NCBI RefSeq assembly: GCF_041321145.1
Contig: NZ_JBGGWA010000005.1
Location: forward strand, 248,001 to 312,000
Source of the DNA: Paraburkholderia sp041321145
Lineage (GTDB): Bacteria > Pseudomonadota > Gammaproteobacteria > Burkholderiales > Burkholderiaceae
Length of the DNA stretch: 64,000 bases
Direction: 5' to 3'
Each line of letters begins with the position of its first letter. Position 1 is the stretch's first letter. The translations under genes were made by a program, and so were the position numbers. The notes under the pieces are model-generated. The model made no database searches and was not told the DNA's origin. It saw nothing but the letters and a program-made list of their open reading frames with translations. Positions 9,447-18,127 of this stretch are shown in pieces.

Positions 9447-10190
9447 ATGACGGTTGCCTTGAAGGCTGAGTTACCTGCCTCGCGCCGCCAGCCGGCCGGG
9501 CGCAAGTCGCAACAGCGCGTGAAGGAGATACTGCAGGCGGGACGCGACGTGTTCTCCGAGAAGGGTTACGAGCGCGCGACGACGGCGGAGATCGCGCAGC
9601 GGCTGGGCATTTCCGAGGCGACCGTGTTCAGTTATTTTCGCGGCAAGCGCGAGTTATGCGCGCGGGTGATCGGCGACTGGTACGACGAGATCATTGAGGC
9701 GATCGAGTCCGGGTTGCCGCGAGATGGCAATGTGCGGCAGCAGTTTGCTTTTATTGTGCGCACGCATTTGCGGTTGATGCTGGTCAATGGCACTGACCTG
9801 TGTGCGTTGGTGTTGTCTGAGGGACGGGCTCGGCATCATGAGTTGAGTGAGGCGCTGACCGAGTTGCAGCGCCGTTATACCGCCCCGTTGATGCGGGTGT
9901 TGGCCCAAGGTCAGGAGACTGGGCAGATTCGCACCGATATGCCGTTACGGCTGTTGCGGTCGATGGTGTTCGGGCCGATGGAACATGTGCTTTGGGATGC
10001 CACGCTGGCTAATCGGCATATCGATATTGACGCTACCGCGGATCAGTTGATCGACGTGTTGTGGGCTGCGCTGATGCCGCCGGATTTGGCGGTGAGTGCT
10101 TTGCAACAGTTCAGGGCAGAGGTGGCTGAGGCGAACCGGCGGTTTGAAGAGGCTGCACGTGGTGCTGTGGAGGCGCCTCTCGGTGAATAG
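9447..10190 (+). CDS. TetR-family regulator of the liu operon (LiuQ-like)
   Basis: 247 residues. The N-terminal helix-turn-helix is typical TetR: GRDVFSEKGYERATTAEIAQ then LGISEATVFSYFRGKREL (about residues 30-70). The rest is a helical ligand-binding domain. The frame is open to 9342, but ATG 9447 is preferred because translation upstream is unlike the family; the ribosome binding site is weak. Divergence from liuA suggests it regulates that operon; TetR-type LiuQ is a known alternative to MerR-type LiuR in beta-proteobacteria. Third-position GC is visibly lower here (many GTT, TTG, TAT codons) than in the liu genes. Confidence 0.8.
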   Translation: MTVALKAELPASRRQPAGRKSQQRVKEILQAGRDVFSEKGYERATTAEIAQRLGISEATVFSYFRGKRELCARVIGDWYDEIIEAIESGLPRDGNVRQQFAFIVRTHLRLMLVNGTDLCALVLSEGRARHHELSEALTELQRRYTAPLMRVLAQGQETGQIRTDMPLRLLRSMVFGPMEHVLWDATLANRHIDIDATADQLIDVLWAALMPPDLAVSALQQFRAEVAEANRRFEEAARGAVEAPLGE

Positions 10191-10199
10191 TTTGGGGGA

Positions 10200-10425
10200 G
10201 TTGCCTGCTCGGCGCTTTTTTTTGTCTGTCTGCTTGGGGTGTGAGCTTTACTTGTTTTGTTAGTGGTCTATTGGCGTTGCCCCTGTGCGGGGCGGCACTT
10301 ACTTCTCTTTGCCGGCTGCAAAGAGAAGTAAGCAAGAGAAAGCAGCTCAAACCGCTAATGCTAAGCGGCTCCCGCAGTCAGCGAATGGTAGTGGCTCCGT
10401 GGAATCTGTGTTCTCGCACATTCGG
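10200..10425 (+). repeat. Intergenic repeat element, copy A
   Basis: About 170 bases (10200-10370) match the reverse complement of copy B (10792-10963) closely, and similarity continues weakly to about 10425, around the shared words CCGTGGAAT. The core contains a conserved CTTGTTTTGTTAGTGGTCT block, a GCCCC/GGGGC mini-stem and a 15-bp hairpin at 10298-10332. The element can be read as a conserved-looking peptide in one frame, but this reading exists in both copies only because the DNA is repeated. It lies just after the TetR gene. Confidence 0.85.
10298..10332 (+). repeat. 15-bp perfect hairpin in repeat copy A
   Basis: Left arm 10298-10312 and right arm 10318-10332 pair without mismatch around a 5-base loop (CGGCT). 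Compared with copy B, two stem positions differ and both differences are compensated (T-A to C-G, and C-G to T-A). This argues for selection on the structure, as RNA or cruciform DNA. Confidence 0.85.
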
Positions 10426-10734
10426 CGCTAGTGACAAGGGCGTCATACTTCCGGCGGCGCTGCGCGCGCCGAAGCGGCCTTCATAAAACCTTCTGCTGCG
10501 TTTTGCGTTCGCGTTTTTCCGGCACCGTGACTCGCCGTTATATCGCCACTGTCACTGCGGTGCGACACACCCACATTTCATTCCGGGTGGGGGGTGACCC
10601 TTGAGTGCGGAAGCGTCACGCCGAGGCAAAGCCGAAGGCCTCCACCGTCTTTAAACGAAGCCCCTGGTTTCCCATGCAGACCCGTCCGCGACGCACGCAG
10701 TGCGGAGTGGGAGCTGATGACACCTTTGTCACTT
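10426..10734. other. Spacer between the two repeat copies, no gene seen
   Basis: These 309 bases contain no reading frame with gene-like codon use or a ribosome binding site. Short ORFs on both strands read as arginine/proline-rich or low-complexity peptides. Nothing functional is recognised. Confidence 0.5.
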
Positions 10735-10963
10735 GAAGTTGAAGATACGAGGGCCCGGATTCCACGGGGCCACTGGCCCCTCCAAGCCAGGAGAGCCGCT
10801 TAGCATTAGCGGTTTGAGCTGCTTTCTTTTGCCTACTTTTCTTTGCAGCCGGCAAAGAAAAGTAGGTGCCGCCCCGCACAGGGGCAACGCTAATAGACCA
10901 CTAACAAAACAAGAAAAGGCACCAAAGCCAGAAGCACAGACAAAAAAGCGCCGAGCAGGCAAA
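10735..10963 (-). repeat. Intergenic repeat element, copy B (inverted)
   Basis: Inverted copy of the element at 10200-10425. The best-matching part is 10792-10963, including the GCGCCGAGCAGGC edge that mirrors copy A. It carries its own hairpin at 10832-10866. It sits directly upstream of the DUF72 gene and accounts for the apparent N-terminal extension of that frame. Confidence 0.85.
10832..10866 (-). repeat. 15-bp perfect hairpin in repeat copy B
   Basis: Arms 10832-10846 and 10852-10866 pair perfectly around AGCCG. Relative to copy A, read in the same orientation, stem positions 2 and 8 are changed and their partners are changed to match. No stem position differs without compensation. Confidence 0.85.
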
Positions 10964-11032
10964 AACCCCCAAACCCAACATCAATGCGCTAATCTACCTC
11001 TCTTGGCGGAGCCATCAAAGAGGACCCAAAAA

Positions 11033-11836
11033 ATGCCATCAACCCAAAGCGGCAAAATCAGAATCGGCATAGGCGGCTGGACCTATGCTCCCTGGCGTGG
11101 CACCTTCTACCCATCGGACCTCACGCAAAGCCGTGAACTCGAATACGCCAGCAAAAACCTCACATCGATAGAAATCAACGGCACCTTCTACGGCTTGCAA
11201 AAACCATCAAGCTACGAAAAGTGGTACCAGGAAACGCCAGAAGATTTCGTCTTCTCACTAAAAGCCCCCCGCTACGCGACCAACAGAAAAGTCCTGGCGG
11301 ACGCCAATGAAACAATCGAACGCTTCCTCGCCAGCGGCGTGCTATTGCTAAAACAAAAACTAGGCGCGATCAACTGGCAATTCGCACCGACAAAAAAGTT
11401 CGACCCTGAAGACTTCGAAGCCTTCCTGAAACTGCTGCCCGCCAGCATCGAAGGCCAAAAGCTAAGACACGCGATCGAAGTCCGCAACGAGACCTTCAAG
11501 ACCCCGGACTTCATCGCGCTAGCCAGAAAATACAAAGTCGCCATCGTGCTCGCGGCCGACAGCGACTACCCGCAAATCGCGGACATCACTGCACCATTCG
11601 TCTACGCCCGCATCATGGGCACAACCGACAAACAAGCCACTGGCTATTCGACCAAAGCCCTCGACACCTGGGCCGAACGTGTGCGCCAACTCGCCGCAGG
11701 CACGACACCGGACGATCTGGAAACATCAGCAGCAGCACCTGCAAAAACCACCGCACGCGACGTCTACCTCTACGTCATCAGCGGCTTCAAGGAGCGTAAT
11801 CCGGCAGCCGCCATGGCACTGATCAAACGCCTCTGA
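11033..11836 (+). CDS. DUF72 domain protein (TIM-barrel-like, COG1801 type)
   Basis: 267 residues with DUF72 hallmarks: RIGIGGWTYAPWRGTFYP at the N-terminus, SIEINGTFYGLQ, then FVFSLKAPRYATN and a C-terminal VYLYVISGFKERNP. The fold is TIM-barrel-like; its biochemical function is not established. The frame runs upstream to 10733 through repeat copy B, but ATG 11033 is the sensible start: GAGGA precedes it and family proteins begin close to RIGIGGW. Adenine-rich synonymous codons (AAA, ACA) make the 5' half of the gene less GC-rich than its neighbours. Confidence 0.85.
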   Translation: MPSTQSGKIRIGIGGWTYAPWRGTFYPSDLTQSRELEYASKNLTSIEINGTFYGLQKPSSYEKWYQETPEDFVFSLKAPRYATNRKVLADANETIERFLASGVLLLKQKLGAINWQFAPTKKFDPEDFEAFLKLLPASIEGQKLRHAIEVRNETFKTPDFIALARKYKVAIVLAADSDYPQIADITAPFVYARIMGTTDKQATGYSTKALDTWAERVRQLAAGTTPDDLETSAAAPAKTTARDVYLYVISGFKERNPAAAMALIKRL

Positions 11837-11954
11837 TAGTTGTCATCCAAGTCACGCCGCACGAGTGTCATAATCCCGGCTGCCAACAAACGCATCGACA
11901 CTCATACACTCAGGCCGCAAGGCTTCCTCAACACCCAAGGTCCGGGAGAACATT

Positions 11955-13073
11955 TTGAGCGCCATCGACAATCCTTTGCATGACCAGGAAGTCGGCTCGG
12001 CCGACGCCACCCAGGACACCACGCGCATCGACGACGTTCGTATCGGCGCGGTACGTCCGCTGATTTCCCCTGCCCTGCTGCAGGACGAGTTACCCGTGCC
12101 GCCCGCGGTGCAGACACTCGTCGAGAAAACCCGCGTGGAAATCGCCGACATTCTGCACGGCCGTGACGACCGGCTCGTGATGATCGTCGGCCCGTGCTCG
12201 ATTCACGACCACGACCAGGCGATCGAATACGCCCGCAAGCTCAAGGTCGCGGCACAGACCTACAAGGACGATCTGCTGATCGTCATGCGGGTCTACTTCG
12301 AAAAACCGCGCACGACCGTAGGCTGGAAAGGCTATATCAACGACCCGCGTCTCGACGGCAGCTTCCGCATCAACGAAGGTCTGCGTCTCGCAAGGCAACT
12401 GCTGCTCGACATCAACGGCCTCGGCTTGCCCACGGCCACCGAATTTCTCGACCTGCTCAGTCCGCAATACATCGCGGATCTGATCGCGTGGGGTGCCATC
12501 GGTGCACGCACGACGGAGAGTCAGAGTCATCGGCAACTTGCATCGGGGCTGAGCTGCCCGATCGGTTTCAAGAACGGCACGGACGGTGGTGTGCAAATCG
12601 CCGCGGACGCGATCGTGGCGGCGCGCGCGAGTCATGCGTTCATGGGCATGACCAAGATGGGCATGGCTGCAATCTTCGAAACTCGTGGCAATGACGACGC
12701 ACACGTCATCTTGCGCGGCGGCAAGAAAGGGCCGAATTACGACAGCGCCTCGGTGGAAGCAACCTGTGCTGCGCTCAAATCAGCGGGCTTGCGCGAGCAG
12801 GTCATGATCGACTGTTCGCACGCGAACTCCGGCAAATCGCATTTGCGTCAACTGGAAGTGGTGCAGGATCTGGCGCAGCAACTGTCGCAGCGCGAGCGCC
12901 GCATTGTCGGCGTCATGCTGGAAAGTCATCTGGAAGAAGGCCGTCAGGATCTGAAGGCCGGTGTGCCGTTGCGTTACGGCGTATCGATTACGGACGCCTG
13001 CGTGAGCTGGACGCAAACCGAACCGGTGCTCGACACCCTCGCCGAAGCAACCCGGAAACGGCGCGCGGGCTAA
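11955..13073 (+). CDS. aroG: 3-deoxy-7-phosphoheptulonate (DAHP) synthase, class I
   Basis: 372 residues. It condenses phosphoenolpyruvate and erythrose 4-phosphate, the first step of the shikimate pathway. Signature pieces: MIVGPCSIHDHDQAIEYA, GLPTATEFLDLLSPQY, GAIGARTTESQSHRQLASG, GFKNGTDGG and IDCSHANSGK. The start is TTG 11955, preceded by GGGAGA; no in-frame ATG occurs before the conserved core, so TTG is required for a full-length product. Which aromatic amino acid inhibits it cannot be told from what is visible here. Confidence 0.93.
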   Translation: MSAIDNPLHDQEVGSADATQDTTRIDDVRIGAVRPLISPALLQDELPVPPAVQTLVEKTRVEIADILHGRDDRLVMIVGPCSIHDHDQAIEYARKLKVAAQTYKDDLLIVMRVYFEKPRTTVGWKGYINDPRLDGSFRINEGLRLARQLLLDINGLGLPTATEFLDLLSPQYIADLIAWGAIGARTTESQSHRQLASGLSCPIGFKNGTDGGVQIAADAIVAARASHAFMGMTKMGMAAIFETRGNDDAHVILRGGKKGPNYDSASVEATCAALKSAGLREQVMIDCSHANSGKSHLRQLEVVQDLAQQLSQRERRIVGVMLESHLEEGRQDLKAGVPLRYGVSITDACVSWTQTEPVLDTLAEATRKRRAG

Positions 13074-13316
13074 TCTCGCCGACGCGGCCTGCACGATCTC
13101 GCGCAACCAATAACCAGAACAAACGGCCGGTACGCGAGCGTGCACGACGCAAAACCAAAAGCCATCCACGACATCATAAGCACCGCACGCGCCGCACCAA
13201 CCGCCGACTGATCCACCCCAGCGAGGTTGGGCAGCGCGCTGTTCCTCACGCCCGAGGCATCGCTCGCTGCCCACTATGACAGCGGGCGCGAATGCTCCGG
13301 CGCGAGGCGCGTTGCA

Positions 13317-13595
13317 TTACGACGCGTTGACGGCTTCCTTGAATGCCTTGCCGGCGGTGAATTTCACCGTCTTGGCAGCGGCGATCTGGATCTCGGCACC
13401 AGTCGACGGATTGCGGCCCACGCGTGCTGCGCGCGCGCCGGTCGAGAAAGAACCGAAACCGACCAGTTGCACCGTATCGCCACCCACCACGGCTTTGGTC
13501 ACCGCTTCGACGATCGCGTCGATGGTTTGGCCGGTGGCCGCTTTGCTTTCGCCCGTCGCTGCGGCGACTGCATCAATCAGTTCCTGTTTGTTCAT
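13317..13595 (-). CDS. hupB: HU-family DNA-binding protein
   Basis: 92 residues starting MNKQELIDAVAAATG, with the beta-arm signature GFGSFSTGARAARVGRNPSTG and ending KAFKEAVNAS. This is a typical histone-like HU subunit that binds and bends DNA. The ATG at 13593-13595 is preferred to an in-frame codon far upstream because it matches the family start exactly. The 351 bases upstream to 13946 hold its promoter region and a leader hairpin (13623-13629 with 13640-13646). The hupA/hupB choice is uncertain. Confidence 0.93.
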   Translation of the reverse strand: MNKQELIDAVAAATGESKAATGQTIDAIVEAVTKAVVGGDTVQLVGFGSFSTGARAARVGRNPSTGAEIQIAAAKTVKFTAGKAFKEAVNAS

Positions 13596-13946
13596 AGCAC
13601 TTCCCGTATGGTAATCATGGAACCGGCGCCACATCTGTTGCGCCGGGACCGACACACTAACGCATAGGCGCGTATTCGCGCAAACCTTGGGTGTAAGCCT
13701 TGTATCACCCGCCCAGCGGCAATTTGACGTTTTTTTGTCGCAAAGTGCCATAAGAATCGCGCGCTTAGGCGCTTTGCCCGCTTGACCGCCGTTCGCGGCG
13801 TATCACAATCCGTTGCAATTTCAGTGCTTTAGCGGCAAGACACGGACTGCGGTCACGCTTTTTTACTATGTTATGGTGGATCGCAAAGATTCGGCACTCA
13901 GCGGCGTGCCGCGCTCAGCAATAAAAAATCCGGAAGGAATAAAACA
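13596..13946. other. Divergent intergenic region between hup and a small secreted-protein gene
   Basis: 351 bases without a gene. On the hup side an inverted repeat (13623-13629 with 13640-13646, loop of 10) would form a hairpin in the hup leader. A T-rich stretch with TATGTTATGG lies at 13866-13875, about 70 bases before the next plus-strand gene, and may be part of its promoter. No confident -35/-10 pair was assigned. Confidence 0.4.
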
Positions 13947-14330
13947 ATGAAAATTCGCCATATTGCAACATGCGCTGCATTCGCGGCCTGGTCTTGCGCG
14001 GCTGCGGCCGCCGCCGATAACGCCTGCGCGACGCTCGTCGGAACGGCGACTTCGACCACGCCGCAGCGCTTCCAGGTGCGCGACGGCGAACCGGTCGATC
14101 TCGTCAGCGGCGCGAAAACGGTGCATGGAAAACTGCTGGTTTTCGGCGACGGCGGCGTTTATCACGCTTACTGGCAACCCGAAAACAGCCCGGAGAAATA
14201 TGTGCTGGCCAATGCCGGCGAAAACAGCGTCCGTTTGGTTTCGACACCCCCGCAAGGCACGCCGGCCGAAAATGGGGAGCCCGGAACCACCCTCGCACCG
14301 CAGCGAGTTCTCTCGTGTCCGGCGCTGTAG
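13947..14330 (+). CDS. Small secreted hypothetical protein
   Basis: 127 residues with a clear signal peptide (MKIRHIATCAAFAAWSC then AAAAAAD, cleavage near residue 23). The mature part is about 104 residues, rich in Gly, Thr and Pro, with a single pair of cysteines (one near its start, one in the final SCPAL), which could form a disulfide. A GGAAGGAA ribosome binding site precedes ATG 13947. No family recognised. It stands alone between hup and the GGDEF-EAL gene. Confidence 0.7.
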   Translation: MKIRHIATCAAFAAWSCAAAAAADNACATLVGTATSTTPQRFQVRDGEPVDLVSGAKTVHGKLLVFGDGGVYHAYWQPENSPEKYVLANAGENSVRLVSTPPQGTPAENGEPGTTLAPQRVLSCPAL

Positions 14331-14593
14331 CACGGAAATTTTTGCCGGATTTGCGGCAATGGGCCGCTGCGCGCCCCTTGCAAACCAAAGCGGTCATATC
14401 ACGCCTATACGCCCGGATGATTGACATCGCACAACTTCAAACGGCACAAATGACGCTTCGCCAATGAGCATCCCGGGCGTATTTACCGCTGATTCAACGC
14501 GCATTTTATTTCCACTGAAAATGCCCTCAAGGTCTCACCCCCACTGCCGATATACAAAGCTGCGTGTGCAGCGCAAACGTTACAAGGACGGGA
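14331..14593. other. Intergenic region before the GGDEF-EAL gene
   Basis: 263 bases. The only feature noted is an AAGGA-type ribosome binding site at 14582-14587 serving the next gene. No promoter or terminator was assigned. Confidence 0.35.
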
Positions 14594-16561
14594 ATGGTTC
14601 GGTTAGCCAGATTGAGGGAAGCACTGTCTGTCGCGGAAGGCGACCCCGAGCTCGTGCGTTCGCAGCTCCAGGCATTCGGCCGCCAGATCCCGCTGCTTTA
14701 TTTCATCCTGCTCGTGAACACGACGGCTGTCGCGGTCACGCATCTGTACTGTGCGCCGGCGTGGTTGTCTATCTATGTTCCTGCCACGCTCTGCACCGTG
14801 TGCATCATTCGTTGCATACGCTGGTGGCTCATCCGGCATCGGGTCCTGACGCACGATAAGGCCGTGCCCGAACTGCGCAAGCTGATCTGGCTCGCGGGCA
14901 TCTTCGGCGTCGCCTTCAGCGCCTGGTCGCTATTGCTGTTTCCGTACGGCACCGCCTACGAACAGGCGCAAGTCACGTTTTACATGGCAACGACGGTGGT
15001 CGGCTGCGTGTTCTGCCTGATGCATCTGCGGGCGGCCGCCCTGCTTCTGCTATCGATCGTCATCCTAAGCTTTGCGACTTTTCTGGTTTTCACGGGCTAT
15101 CCCGTCTTCATCGCGATGGCCGTCGACATGACGCTGGTCGGCGTCGCCCTCGCCTTTATCATCGAGCTGTATTACCGGACCTTCGCCGACGTAGTACACG
15201 CGCAGCGCGAATTGCAGGTGAGCCAGCAGAAAACGCAAAGACTCAGCGACGACAACTTCCGGCTCGCGAGCATCGATAGTCTGACCGATCTGCCCAACCG
15301 GCGCAGTTTCTTCGCATCGCTGCGCGCACTGTCCGAACAGGCGCTCGGCAACAGCGGCGGCTTCAACGTTGGACTGATCGATCTCGACGGTTTCAAACAG
15401 GTCAACGATATTTACGGACATGCTAGCGGCGACCTCGTGCTCCAGGAAGTCGGCTTGCGATTGCTGGCGCTCGCCGAACCCGGCATCTTCTTCGCGCGCC
15501 TGGGCGGCGACGAATTCGGCGTGCTGGCCCAGCACAAACTGTCGAACGAGACGCTCGTCGAACTGGGACAACGCATCTGCGCAGCGCTCAGCCAGCCCTA
15601 TCGGGTAGCCGGTAATGTTGCCGAGTTGTCGGGAACGATCGGCTGGGCCGCATTTCCCGAAGCGGGCACGACCGTCCAGCAGGTGTTTGAACGAGCCGAC
15701 GCTGCACTGTATGTCGGCAAGGAGGGCCGTCGCGGTACGCCGGTCATCTTCTCGACGGAACATGAAACGCGGATCCGGCGCTCGAGTCTCGTCGCTCAGG
15801 AACTGCGCCATGCGGACCTGGAGTCCGAACTGTTCCTCGAGTTTCAACCGATTTACGACGTGCTCACGCAACGCCCCATCGGTCTGGAGGCGCTGGGCCG
15901 ATGGCACAATGCGCGGCTAGGCGCGGTCAAGCCGGAAGAATTCATTCGGATTGCCGAGCGTACGGAACTGATTCTACGTGTCACCGAAGTGCTTCTTCAC
16001 AAAGCGCTCGACGAAGTATCGCGCTGGCCGTCCGATCTCTATCTGTCGTTCAATCTCTCCGCAATCGATATTTCGACTTCGCCGCGCGCTCGCCGCCTGG
16101 TCGATATCGTGTTGGGCAGCGGCGTGCCCGCGCATCGCGTGAACTTCGAAATCACGGAAACTGCGGTAACGCGTGATTTCGAGCAGGCCCGCTCCTCGCT
16201 CACGATGATCAAGCAAGCCGGCTGCCGCGTCTCGCTCGACGATTTCGGCACCGGCTATTCGAGCCTCAGTTACGTGCATCGCCTGCCCTTCGACACGATC
16301 AAGATCGACCGCAGTTTCATGACCGACGTGGATTCCGACAGTGCATCGACGAAGATCGTCAAGTCGGTGATCGATCTGTGCAGAAATCTCGGACTCGAAT
16401 GCGTGGTGGAAGGACTCGAGACGTCGTCGCAAGCCGAAGTCGTCAAAGCGCTGGGCGCTCGCGCGGTACAGGGCTATCTGTACGGCAGACCGATGCGGGC
16501 GAGCGCCGTCTCTACCTACTTGCAGACGGCACTCAGCCAAGGCCATGTTGTACCGACGTAG
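14594..16561 (+). CDS. Membrane-bound GGDEF-EAL cyclic di-GMP protein
   Basis: 655 residues. About five or six membrane segments span residues 32-195. A GGDEF domain follows (SIDSLTDLPNRRSF, LIDLDGFKQVND, RLGGDEFG at 304-308), then an EAL domain (GLEALGRW at 431-438, NFEITETAV, DDFGTGYSSLSY, KIDRSFM, QGYLYG). Both catalytic motifs are intact, so synthesis or hydrolysis of c-di-GMP are both possible. No RxxD inhibitory site precedes GGDEF. ATG 14594 is chosen over 14564 because of its ribosome binding site. The N-terminal sensor type was not recognised. Confidence 0.9.
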   Translation: MVRLARLREALSVAEGDPELVRSQLQAFGRQIPLLYFILLVNTTAVAVTHLYCAPAWLSIYVPATLCTVCIIRCIRWWLIRHRVLTHDKAVPELRKLIWLAGIFGVAFSAWSLLLFPYGTAYEQAQVTFYMATTVVGCVFCLMHLRAAALLLLSIVILSFATFLVFTGYPVFIAMAVDMTLVGVALAFIIELYYRTFADVVHAQRELQVSQQKTQRLSDDNFRLASIDSLTDLPNRRSFFASLRALSEQALGNSGGFNVGLIDLDGFKQVNDIYGHASGDLVLQEVGLRLLALAEPGIFFARLGGDEFGVLAQHKLSNETLVELGQRICAALSQPYRVAGNVAELSGTIGWAAFPEAGTTVQQVFERADAALYVGKEGRRGTPVIFSTEHETRIRRSSLVAQELRHADLESELFLEFQPIYDVLTQRPIGLEALGRWHNARLGAVKPEEFIRIAERTELILRVTEVLLHKALDEVSRWPSDLYLSFNLSAIDISTSPRARRLVDIVLGSGVPAHRVNFEITETAVTRDFEQARSSLTMIKQAGCRVSLDDFGTGYSSLSYVHRLPFDTIKIDRSFMTDVDSDSASTKIVKSVIDLCRNLGLECVVEGLETSSQAEVVKALGARAVQGYLYGRPMRASAVSTYLQTALSQGHVVPT

Positions 16562-16582
16562 CCGCGTGGCGCCAGCACCCAC

Positions 16583-18013
16583 TCAATCCGCGACACCCGG
16601 CTCGGGCGGCAGGATCATCTCGTCGGGAACGTCGAAGCCTTTCAAACGCGCGACTAAGTAATACAGCAGCGCGGGCGCAATCAAACCGACGATCCACGAA
16701 ATATCGACGCCGCCCAGCGAGTCCACCAGCGCGCCGGTGTAGAAACCTGTCGCGATGAACGGCATCTGGATCAGCACGCCGAACGCATAGACCGCGATGC
16801 CCGCCATATTCCAGCGGCCATAGCGGCCATCTGGATCAAATAGCGCCGGCACGTCGTAGCGTTCTTTGGTGACGCAGTAATAATCGACCAGATTGATCGC
16901 GCTCCAGGGCGTGAAGAACGCCAGCAGAAACAGCAGAAACGACGAGAATTCCTTCAGAAACGCGCGATGACCCGCAAGCGCCAACCCCGTCGACGCGCCG
17001 ACCATCAGGAAAATGAAGAAGAGACGCGTGCGGTTCGAAATCGACCGTTGTCCGCCAAAGCCCGTCATGATGGTGGCCACAGACATGACGCTGCCGTATG
17101 CGTTGAGCGTCGTAATCGTGAGCTTGCCCAGTGCAATCGTGAAGTACAACACTGCGGCGAGCACGCCGCTCGCGCCCAGACTCACGATAAACGACACCTC
17201 ATGCCCCGCGAATTGGCTTCCCGCAAGCGCCGCCGCAAACACGCCGAATACCATCGACACCTGAGCGCCAAGCACGGAGCCGAGGCCGACTGCCCAGAAT
17301 GTCTTCAATGCCGAGGTGGAACTCGGCAGATAGCGGGAATAGTCGGCGACGTAAGGGCCGTATGCGATCTGCCAGGAAGCCGACAAGGACACGGCCAGCA
17401 GAAAGGTGCCGACCGTGAAGTGGCGGTTGTTCAACAATACGTTGATATCGTGCCCATGCAGCAAGCTCCCGAACAGATAGAGAAACGCTAATACGCCGAC
17501 GACTGTCGACATGCGCCCCATCGCGTGAATGGTGCGATAGCCGAGCGCGGTCAGCACAACGATCAGCAGCGCGAAGATGGCGATCGCGGTCGGGTTGTCG
17601 ACGTGCAGCAACTGGCCGATCGCCTGCCCGGCGAGCACGGTGCCCCCGGCCGAGAAGCCGACATACATCACGCAAACCAGCGCAAGCGGAATAATCGCGC
17701 CATACACGCCGAACTGCACGCGGCTCGAAATCATCTGGGGCAGACCGAGTTGCGGACCTTGCGCGCCATGCAGGGCCATTACCGCGCCGCCGATGATCTG
17801 GCCGGCCAGCAGGCCGATCAACGACCAGAACACGTCGCCGCCGAGCACGACCGCGAGCGCGCCGGTCACCACCGCGGTGACCTGCAGATTCGCACCGAAC
17901 CAAAGCGTGAACTGACTAATGAGGCTGCCGTGGCGCTCCGATTCGGGGATATAGTCGATGGAGCGACGTTCGATCAGCGAAGATGCTGTCGTGCGCGGGA
18001 TGGATGTTGCCAT
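16583..18013 (-). CDS. NCS1-family nucleobase/cation symporter (CodB-like permease)
   Basis: 476 residues with about 12 membrane segments. The N-terminal RRSIDYIPESERHG followed by QFTLWFGANLQVTAVVTGAL is typical of NCS1 (purine-cytosine, allantoin, hydantoin) permeases, as is the loop ISSRVQFGVYGAIIPL and the later FTPWSAINLVDYY. The substrate is not deducible. The ATG at 18011-18013 is preceded by AGGAGA and is preferred to the upstream in-frame ATG. It follows etfA by 114 bases on the same strand, so it may belong to the CoA-transferase/dehydrogenase/ETF operon. Confidence 0.85.
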   Translation of the reverse strand: MATSIPRTTASSLIERRSIDYIPESERHGSLISQFTLWFGANLQVTAVVTGALAVVLGGDVFWSLIGLLAGQIIGGAVMALHGAQGPQLGLPQMISSRVQFGVYGAIIPLALVCVMYVGFSAGGTVLAGQAIGQLLHVDNPTAIAIFALLIVVLTALGYRTIHAMGRMSTVVGVLAFLYLFGSLLHGHDINVLLNNRHFTVGTFLLAVSLSASWQIAYGPYVADYSRYLPSSTSALKTFWAVGLGSVLGAQVSMVFGVFAAALAGSQFAGHEVSFIVSLGASGVLAAVLYFTIALGKLTITTLNAYGSVMSVATIMTGFGGQRSISNRTRLFFIFLMVGASTGLALAGHRAFLKEFSSFLLFLLAFFTPWSAINLVDYYCVTKERYDVPALFDPDGRYGRWNMAGIAVYAFGVLIQMPFIATGFYTGALVDSLGGVDISWIVGLIAPALLYYLVARLKGFDVPDEMILPPEPGVAD

Positions 18014-18127
18014 ATGTATCTCCTGACAGGTCGCTACACTGCCTTGCGGCAGCAATGAGAACGCGGTTGGTTAGGCTGTCTAATGTTGTTATTCGATTCG
18101 AGCGACGACGCGATGACGGTTGACGCG

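Noticed and set aside
10241..10962. Two hypothetical small proteins with a similar CFVSGLLALPLCGAA core
   Set aside because: Both are readings of the inverted repeat copies; their similarity follows from the DNA repeat and the strongest constraint is on the hairpin, not the frame.
10733..11032. N-terminal extension of the DUF72 protein
   Set aside because: The extra 100 residues are translated repeat copy B; family proteins start near the chosen ATG, which has its own ribosome binding site.
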